Below are positions 54,906 through 64,000 of a stretch of 64,000 nt of DNA, piece after piece. The DNA comes from Metridium senile. Lineage: Eukaryota > Cnidaria > Anthozoa > Actiniaria > Metridiidae. The first letter of the stretch is position 1, and the number at the start of each line of letters is the position of its first letter. The notes beneath the pieces were generated by a model. It did no database searches. It worked only from the letters and a program-made list of their open reading frames with translations, and had not been told where the DNA came from. The position numbers were made by a program, and so were the translations under genes. Location of the stretch: contig OX459105.1 in NCBI GenBank assembly GCA_949775045.1, positions 1,652,868-1,716,867 on the forward strand. Direction: 5' to 3'.

Positions 54906-56009
54906 ACTTTTGTTTTAAGTTTAAAATACCAAAAATCAATTTCGGTCTTGGATTGCACTAGCTATTCACCGGCAATTTAACCTATTTCAAACATTTTTTT
55001 CCGAAAACGTTTGTCACTCAAGAAAAGCCTTCAAGCTAGTGGTGCAAAGGATAATGGATCAGTTCAGAAACTAAATGTGCATTCAGCGTGCCTTTCTTGT
55101 TGTCTAATAAGTTCAAATTCCCAATTGTCATTTCTCAATTGTCATTTCTCAATAACACATTGACAAGTGTGGCAATGTGGCCATGAAATCAAGTATACAC
55201 AGGTTACCCATAGTCCCCTGCGCTACTAGCTTGTATGCTTTTCACTTCACGGGTGATAAAGTTTTTCGTAAAAGGTATATAACTTCAACTTATTAATTAT
55301 TTAACATGATTGTGAATTTGAAATAAAGTCGAAATATTCTACACCTGTTCGGCATTTCTGTCCATACTTTTGAACCCAAAGATTTTGTTTGAAATTTGTA
55401 AGAGCACTTTTGAAAAAAAAACCCGAGTTTATAAGAATGAAGAGCGCCTTTTTTGTTATTTTTTTATTTGTTTACGTTGTATTTCGAAAGTTATAATACA
55501 GTAAAAACCCGCATATAAGAACCACTGTTTTTCGAGGTTAGGCTAAAGTGGTTCTTATATAATTGGTATTTAGTGAGAAATTAGGCTAAGGTGGTTCTTA
55601 ACTGGTTCTTATTTACAAAGCAAAAACAATTTCCCTTATATAGTGTTTTTTTATGTTATATAAATTGTTATGTAGAAGCATCTGAATGATGAATGTATTC
55701 TCATTGAGAACTAACTGATAATACATTTGTAAAACATTTTTCTTGCATTGAAAAAACAGTAAATGCGGTAAATCTTTCTGAAATCTACGATGTTTGTCGG
55801 ACATCTATATTCCAGTGGGAATACTGCGCAATTGTTTCATGTTCACTCAAGCAAATTGTGGATCTATGCGGAATTGAAAAATCTCGATAAAAACTTTGCA
55901 ACCCCATGTTTGCAGTTATATCGAATCATATTATATCGAGAATTTGAATCAAAGATTCTTGGTTCCTCAACTTTTCAGCCTGGTGATTCAAGATTCCTTA
56001 ATGATTTAA
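54906..56009. other. Unannotated stretch with a MITE-like dyad
   Basis: Mostly featureless AT-rich DNA. 55498-55612 has ACAGTAAAAACCCGCATATA followed by repeated GGTTCTTATATAA / GGTTCTTA motifs, probably part of a short element. Confidence 0.4.
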
Positions 56010-56203
56010 AGAGGGTCCCGAAGGGGTAAAATGGGAGCTGGGATTGGCCTTATTTTTGACTGGGAAAATGGGATTGGATGCACTGGGACTGGGATTTACA
56101 ATTGAAATAACAATAGAAAATGGGAATGGGATTGAAAACTAGCTTGAGCAAGACTTATGGGATTATGGGATTTTTGACTGGGATTTGGTCCAAATATAAA
56201 CTG
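56010..56203 (+). repeat. GGGATTGG-rich dispersed repeat, copy 2
   Basis: Direct copy of 54568-54765. It is followed at 56229-56333 by the repeat also seen at 7502-7613. Confidence 0.85.
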
Positions 56204-56228
56204 GGAAATGAGAATCGGACCCCGCCGA

Positions 56229-56333
56229 AAAAAATCTCACGCGCTAATCAAAGTCTTTGTTACTTCTCACCTACAATACCATATATGGTAATGGCATTGT
56301 TTTCAAGATTGCTTACGGTATCTTTGATACGAG
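56229..56333 (+). repeat. Dispersed repeat shared with 7.50 kb
   Basis: Same ACAATACCATATATGGTAAT core as at 7502-7613, with a few small deletions. It is followed by three ~65-bp units containing AAACCTGCAATGTTTCAAA (56338-56520). Confidence 0.75.
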
Positions 56334-56928
56334 ATTTCTATAAAACCTGCAATGTTTCAAAGATATAAGGCATGCAAGTTTTGTTGCTATAATTTGGCTA
56401 GATTTCAAGAAAACCTGCAATGTTTCAAACAAATTTCATGAAAGTGTTTTTGCTATAATTTGACTAGATTTCAAGAAAAAACCTGCAATGTTTCAAACAA
56501 ATGTCATGCAAGTTTTGTTGCTATAGTAGCACGTGTTGCTAGGCAGCCATTACCACACCAATCTTTGGTCCTATATTACAAAGTTGATAAAGTATTTTAT
56601 AACATAGATATTATGATAACTTTTTGTCTATGTTATAAAAGAAATGGTTCATAAGTAGCGTGCGTCCATCGTGTTATGGATGCACTTGGGAAGTTGCCTA
56701 AGCACTCGAGAAGCTAGAGTTGCACTCCGCTTCGGTTCGTGCAACTCATTACGCTTCTTTCGTGCTTAGCAACCTCGTGGCTCCTCATGTCCAAAAAAAA
56801 CATAGCGGTCCACCTTAAGCTTCCTGCCTTTTAAGAATACAAAATTTTAATATGAATATAAATAACAATATCAAAACAAGTTATCATGATGATAATAACA
56901 GAACAATAATTTTACTTGATCATCATCA

Positions 56929-57051
<123 letters not shown>

Positions 57052-58415
57052 ATTGATTGAATAGTTTTTCATTGATTGATTAATTGACTACTTAATTAAT
57101 TGATTGATTGATTGAATAAATGTTTGGTTAATTGATTGATTACTGAATTGAATGCTTAATTGATTGATTCATTGATTGATTGAATGCTTAATTCATTGAT
57201 TGATTCATTGGTTGATTGATTAAATGTTTTTTTTAATTGATTGATTAATTAATTAACTAGTTGATTGATTGATTGATTGATTAAATGTTTGGTTAATTGA
57301 TTGATTAATTGATTACTTAACTGATTGAACGATTAATTGATTATTTGACTGCTTAATTCATTGAATGATTGATTGATTGATTGACTGCTTAATTCATTGA
57401 TCGATTGATTGATTGTTTGACTGCTTAATTGACTGCTTAATTGATTGATTGATTGTTTGACTGCTTAATTGATTGATTGATTGATTGATTGATTGTTTGA
57501 CTGCTTAATTGATTGATTGATTGATTGATTGTTTGACTGCTTAATTGATTGATTGATTGATTGATTGTTTGACTGCTTAATTGATTGATTGATTGATTGT
57601 TTGACTGCTTAATTGACTGCTTAATTGATTGATTGATTGACTGCTTAGTTGATTGATTGATTGATTGATTGACTGCTTAATTGACTGCTTAATTGATTGA
57701 TTGATTGACTGCTTAGTTGCTTGATTGATTGATTGATTGACTGCTTAATTGATTGATTGATTGATTGATTGTTTGACTGCTTAATTGATTGATTGATTGA
57801 TTGATTGTTTGACTGCTTAATTGATTGATTGATTGATTGATTGATTGTTTGACTGCTTAATTGACTGCTTAATTGATTGATTGATTGACTGCTTAGTTGA
57901 TTGATTGATTGATTGATTGACTGCTTAATTGACTGCTTAATTGATTGATTGATTGACTGCTTAATTGATTGATTGATTGATTGATTGATTGTTTGACTGC
58001 TTAATTGATTGATTGATTGATTGATTGTTTGACTGCTTAATTGATTGATTGATTGATTGATTGATTGTTTGACTGCTTAATTGACTGCTTAATTGATTGA
58101 TTGATTGACTGCTTAGTTGATTGATTGATTGATTGATTGACTGCTTAATTGACTGCTTAATTGATTGATTGATTGACTGCTTAGTTGATTGATTGATTGA
58201 TTGATTGACTGCTTAGTTGATTGATTGATTGATTGATTGACTGCTTAATTCATTGATTGATTGATTGATTGATTGTTTGACGGCTTAATTGATTGATTGA
58301 TTGATTGATTGATTGACGGCTTAATTGACTGCTGAATTGATTGATTGATTGACTGCTTAGTTGATTGATTGATTGACTGCTTAATTCATTGATTGATTGA
58401 TTGTTTGACTGCTTA

Positions 58416-58452
<37 letters not shown>

Positions 58453-58492
58453 CTGCTTAATTCATTGATTGATTGGTTGTTTGACTGCTTAG

Positions 58493-58528
<36 letters not shown>

Positions 58529-58611
58529 CTGCTTAATTCATTGATTGATTGATTGATTGATTGATTGTTTGACGGCTTAATTGATTGATTGATTGATTGT
58601 TTGACTGCTTA

Positions 58612-58654
<43 letters not shown>

Positions 58655-58876
58655 AATTGATTGTTTGACTGCTTAATTCATTCATTGATTGATTGATTGA
58701 TTAATTGACGGCTTAATTGATTGATTGATTGATTGATTGATTGTTTGACTGCTTAATTGATTGATTGATTGATTGATTGACTGCTTAATTCATTGATTGA
58801 TTGATTGATTAATTGATTGTTTGACTGCTTAATTCATTGATTGATTGATTGATTGATTAATTGACTGCTTAATTCG

Positions 58877-58909
<33 letters not shown>

Positions 58910-58919
58910 TGACTGCTTA

Positions 58920-58952
<33 letters not shown>

Positions 58953-58999
58953 CTGCTTAATTGATTGATTGATTGATTGATTGATTGTTTGACTGCTTA

Positions 59000-59030
<31 letters not shown>

Positions 59031-59619
59031 ACTTGATTGTTTGACTGCTTAATTCATTGATTGATTGATTGATTGATTGATTAATTGACGGCTTAATTGA
59101 TTGATTGATTGATTGATTGTTTGACTGCTTAATTGATTGATTGATTGATTGATTGATTGACTGCTTAATTCATTGATTGATTGATTGATTAATTGATTGT
59201 TTGACTGCTTAATTCATTGATTGATTGATTGATTGATTAATTGACTGCTTATTTCATTGATTGATTGATTGATTAATTGATTGTTTGACTGCTTAATTCA
59301 TTGATTGATTGATTGATTGATTGTTTGACTGCTTAATTTGTTGATTGATTGATTGATTGATTGTTTGACTGCTTAATTCATTGATTGATTGATTGATTGA
59401 TTAATTGACTGCTTAATTCGTTGATTGATTGATTGATTGATTGATTGTTTGACTGCTTAATTGATTGATTGATTGATTGATTGATTAATTGATTGATTAA
59501 TTGATTGTTTGACTGCTTAACTGATTGATTGATTGAATGATTGATTGACTGCTTAATTCATTGATTGATTGATTGATTGATTAATTGATTGTTTGACTGC
59601 TTAATTGACTGCTTAATTC

Positions 59620-59694
<75 letters not shown>

Positions 59695-59705
59695 AATTGA
59701 TTGAT
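57052..59705 (+). repeat. 2.65-kb TTGA satellite with CTGCTTAA punctuation
   Basis: Runs of GATT/TTGA tetranucleotides are broken at irregular but recurrent spacing by GTTTGACTGCTTAATT or GACTGCTTAATTCATT. Blocks of these form longer repeated patterns. No gene inside. Confidence 0.97.
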
Positions 59706-59807
59706 TCATTTTTTTATCTATACGTGTTTTTTTAATTATATATTTTTATTTTGTATTTTTGATATCTTGTAAGTGATTGATTTCAGTTATTTCTTCTGTT
59801 AGTAACA

Positions 59808-62800
59808 ATGCTGCTCACGGCGTTTTTGATTCTAACGTTGGCGCGTTCTGACGTTGTGGTGCAATCAGCCGAAGGGCAGAATGAGGGGAATGAGACAATT
59901 TTACGTTGTATACCATCAGGTAAGTGATGGCGATGGTGATGCAAGTGGTAATGAGGTAGTATGATGATAATTATGATGATGATGGTGATGATGATGGTGA
60001 TGATGTTGATAATGATTGCGATGACGATGGTGATGATGATGGCGATGATGATGGTGATGGTGATGCGGTAGTATGATGATGATAATGATGATGGTGATGG
60101 TTATGATGATGGTGATGATGATGTTGATGATGTTGATAATGATTTCGATGACGATGGTGATGATGATGATGATGGCGATGATGATGCAAGTGGTAATGAG
60201 GTAGTATGATGATAATTATGATGATGATGGTGATGATGTTGATAATGATTGCGATGACGATGGTGATGATGATGGCGATGATGATGCAAGTGGTAATGAG
60301 GTAGTATGATGATAATAATGATGATGGTGATGGTTATGATGATGGTGATGGTGATAATGATGGTGATAATGATGTTGATAATGGTGATGATGATGATGAT
60401 AATGATAATGATGATGACAATGGTGATGACGATGGTGATGATCATAAATATGATGATGGTGATAGTGGTGATCAGATGATGATTGTGATCATAAATATGA
60501 TGATGGTGATAGTGGTGATCAGATGGTGATTGTGATCATAAATATGATGATGGTGATAGTGGTGATCAGATGGTGATGATCATAAATTTGATGATGGTGA
60601 TAGTGGTGATCAGATGATGATTGTGATCATGAATATGATGATGGTGATAGTGGTGATCAGATGGTGATGATCATAAATTTGATGATGGTGATAGTGGTGA
60701 TCAGATGATGATTGTGATCATAAATTTGATGATGGTGATAGTGGTGATCAGATGATGATTGTGATCATGAATATGATGATGGTGATAGTGGTGATCAGAT
60801 GATGATTGTGATCATGAATATGATGGTGGTGATAGTGGTGATCAGATGATGATTATGATCATAAATATGATGATGGTGATAGTGGTGATCAGATGATGAC
60901 TGTGATCATAAATATGATGATGGTGATAGTGGTGATCAGATGATGATTGTGATCATGAATATGATGATGATGATAGTGGTGATCAGATGATGATTGTGAT
61001 CATGAATATGATGATGGTGATAGTGGTGATCAGATGATGATTGTGATCATAAATATGATGGTGATGATAGTGGTGATCAGATGATGATTGTGATCATAAA
61101 TATGATGATGGTGATAGTGGTGATCAGATGATGATTGTGATCATAAATATGATGATGGTGATAGTGGTGATCAGATGATGATTGTGATCATGAATATGAT
61201 GATGATGATAGTGGTGATCAGATGATGACTATGATCATAAATATGATGATGGTGATAGTGGTGATCAGATGATGATTGTGATCATAAATATGATGGTGAT
61301 GATAGTGGTGATCAGATGATGATTGTGATCATGAATATGATGATGATGATAGTGGTGATCAGATGATGATTGTGATCATTAATATGATGGTGGTGATAGT
61401 GGTGATCAGATGATGATTGTGATCATTAATATGATGATGGTGATAGTGGTGATCAGATGATGATTGTGATCATTAATATGATGGTGGTGATAGTGGTGAT
61501 CAGATGATGATTGTGATCATAAATATGATGATGATGATAGTGGTGATCAGATGATGATTGTGATCATGAATATGATGATGGTGATAGTGGTGATCAGATG
61601 ATGATTGTGATCATAAATATGATGATGATGATAGTGGTGATCAGATGATGATTGTGATCATGAATATGATGATGGTGATAGTGGTGATCAGATGATGATT
61701 GTGATCATGAATATGATGGTGGTGATAGTGGTGATCAGATGATGATTGTGATCATAAATATGATGATGGTGATAGTGGTGATCAGATGATGATTGTGATC
61801 ATGAATATGATGATGATGATAGTGGTGATCAGATGATGATTGTGATCATGAATATGATGGTGGTGATAGTGGTGATCAGATGATGATTGTGATCATAAAT
61901 ATGATGATGGTGATAGTGGTGATCAGATGATGATTGTGATCATTAATATGATGATGGTGATAGTGGTGATCAGATGATGATTGTGATCATAAATATGATG
62001 ATGGTGATAGTGGTGATCAGATGATGATTGTGATCATAAATATGATGATGGTGATAGTGGTGATCAGATGATGATGATGATCATAAATATGATGATGGTG
62101 ATAGTGGTGATCAGATGATGATTGTGATCATTAATATGATGATGGTGATAGTGGTGATCAGATGATGATTGTGATCATAAATATGATGATGGTGATAGTG
62201 GTGATCAGATGATGATGATGATCATAAATATGATGATGATGATAGTGGTGATCAGATGATGATGATGATCATAAATATGATGGTGATGATAGTGGTGATC
62301 AGATGATGATTATGATCATTAATATGGTGATGATGATAGTGGTGATCAGATGATGATTGTGGTCATTAATATGATGATGGTGATAGTGGTGATCAGATGA
62401 TGATGATCATGAATATGATGATGGTGATAGTGGTGATCAGATGATGATTGTGATCATAAATATGATGGTGGTGATAGTGGTGATCAGATGATGATTATGA
62501 TCATGAATATGATGATGGTGATAGTGGTGATCAGATGATGATTGTGATCATAAATATGATGATGGTGATAGTGGTGATCAGATGATGATTGTGATCATAA
62601 ATATGATGATGGTGATAGTGGTGATCAGATGATGATTGTGATCATAAATATGATGATGGTGATAGTGGTGATCAGATGATGATTGTGATCATAAATATGA
62701 TGATGGTGATAGTGGTGATCAGATGGTGATGATCATAAATATGATGATGGTGATAGTGGTGATCAGATGATGATTGTGATCATTAATATAATGATGGTGA

Positions 62801-64000
62801 TAGTGGTGATCAGATGATGATTGTGATCATAAATATGATGATGGTGATAGTGGTGATCAGATGGTGATGATCATAAATATGATGATGGTGATAGTGGTGA
62901 TCAGATGATGATTGTGATCATTAATATAATGATGGTGATAGTGGTGATCAGATGATGATTGTGATCATAAATATGATGATGGTGATAGTGGTGATCAGAT
63001 GATGATTGTGATCATGAATATGATGATGGTGATAGTGGTGATCAGATGATGATTGTGATCATAAATATGATGATGGTGATAGTGGTGATCAGATGATGAT
63101 TGTGATGATGATGATGATAGTGGTGATCAGATGATGATTGTGATCATAAATATGATGATGGTGATAGTGGTGATCAGATGGTGATGATCATAAATATGAT
63201 GATGGTGATAGTGGTGATCAGATGATGATTGTGATCATGAATATGATGATGATGATAGTGGTGATCAGATGATGATTGTGATCATTAATATGGTGATGAT
63301 GATAGTGGTGATCAGATGATGATTGTGATCATGAATATGATGATGGTGATAGTGGTGATCAGATGATGATTATGATCATAAATATGATGATGATGATAGT
63401 GGTGATCAGATGATGATTGTGATCATAAATATGGTGATGGTGATAGTGGTGATGAGATGATGATGATGATCATGAATATGATGATGGTGATAGTGGTGAT
63501 CAGATGATGATTGTGATCATTAATATAATGACGTGATGATGATGGTGATGATTACAATGACGTTAATATAAATCCACGTTGTTCGGCGGTCCAAGAAGTA
63601 TTTACTCGTGTGATGGTGATTACAGTGGAACCCCCTTAATCTGGCCACCGAAGGGACAGCCCAAAGTGGCCGTATTAACAGGGTGGCCGTATTAAGCGGG
63701 TAAATTTTATAGAAAATGTATGGGCATGCATTTCGTCAGGACCTAAAAAATTGGCCGCAATAACGGGGTGGCCGTATTAAGCGGGTGGCCGTAAGGCGGG
63801 GTTCCACTGTAGTTTGCAAACGAGACATCAAACTTCGGGGATCGCACGTACCTCAACGATGACAGTAGTAATCCTATAATAATTTATTAATATATAAGTT
63901 AATATATAATAACAATCTTTTTTTTAGAGATGAAGGGTGTTACAAGGTTTATAAACAAAGAAACAAAGACAGTAACAACAACAAAGACATATTTCTTGCC
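59808..64000 (+). CDS. 5' exons of a secreted or membrane protein gene (runs off window)
   Basis: Exon 59808-59919 starts with ATG and encodes a signal peptide (MLLTAFLILTLARSDVVVQS) followed by AEGQNEGNETILRCIPS, with an N-glycosylation site NET and one cysteine, and ends one base into a codon at GTAAGT. The next exon begins after TTTTTTTTAG at 63928 in the matching phase (EMKGVTRFINKETKTVTTTK then TYFL) and continues past the window end. The frame is also open upstream to a possible acceptor at 59785, so the first exon could be internal, but the signal peptide argues for a start. The intron is filled by a 47-bp minisatellite and a MITE. No family recognised. A Thr/Lys-rich second exon in an extracellular protein is all that can be said. 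Confidence 0.5.
59930..60445 (+). repeat. ATG-rich repeat, ~140-bp units
   Basis: GCAAGTGGTAATGAGGTAGT and TTGATAATGATTGCGATGAC recur two to three times within ATG-rich sequence, leading into the 47-bp array. Confidence 0.9.
60446..63535 (+). repeat. 47-bp minisatellite, ~66 copies
   Basis: Unit: GATCATAAATATGATGATGG, TGATAGTGGT, GATCAGATGATGATTGT. Each unit has two TGATCA palindromes. Variants (TAAATA/TGAATA/TTAATA; GATGGT/GATGAT/GGTGGT) are scattered. It lies in the first intron of the gene at 59.8 kb. Confidence 0.98.
63621..63811. mobile_element. 191-bp MITE, TACAGTGGAACCCC ends
   Basis: Terminal inverted repeats TACAGTGGAACCCC / GGGGTTCCACTGTA with TA at both ends. The interior repeats GGTGGCCGTATTAAGCGGGT. 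Confidence 0.92.

Overview
The window is animal nuclear DNA, most likely from an anthozoan cnidarian (a coral or sea anemone). The evidence is AT-rich sequence, one 30-exon gene with GT-AG introns, two single-exon 7TM receptors (one with the CERY / NPIIC look of the large anthozoan class A expansions), tRNA-derived SINEs and very many short foldback elements and ATC/ATG microsatellites. The clade is inferred from protein and repeat style, because no search could be run.

Layout. 1-11.7 kb: no confident gene; tandem minisatellites (51 bp and 100 bp units), foldback elements, SINE and MITE copies. 11.75-12.82 kb, minus strand: a candidate two-exon secreted peptide gene whose intron holds a foldback element with two hammerhead-ribozyme-like cores; a MITE lies 18 bp upstream of its ATG. 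12.84-15.4 kb: MITE, SINE and a G-rich inverted-repeat element. 15.6-37.5 kb, plus strand: a complete importin-13 (IPO13) gene, 30 coding exons joining in frame to 936 residues. Its introns hold most of the transposons, including a THAP-encoding one, and most of the microsatellites. 37.5-39.1 kb: nested foldback elements and an ATCGAT-rich tandem array. 41.5-42.4 kb, minus strand: a divergent 7TM protein, beside fragments of an inverted, decayed second copy of its locus (42.6-44.6 kb). 48.3-49.3 kb, plus strand: a class A GPCR. 49.7-56.9 kb: tandem repeats, MITEs, a full-length SINE and one orphan exon candidate. 56.9-59.7 kb: a CTGC tract and a TTGA satellite. 59.8 kb to the end: a signal-peptide exon and a downstream exon of a gene that runs off the window, separated by a 3.1 kb 47-bp minisatellite.

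The genes do not form a pathway. IPO13 is a housekeeping nuclear transport receptor, the two 7TM proteins are membrane receptors, and the peptide and signal-peptide genes would be secreted or surface products. The most notable observations are (1) hammerhead-like cores conserved in two dispersed repeat families, (2) a six-copy tandem duplication of the 3' end of IPO13 exon 22 with its splice donor, in which five of six distinct codon changes are silent, (3) the decayed inverted 7TM duplication and (4) the possible peptide gene.
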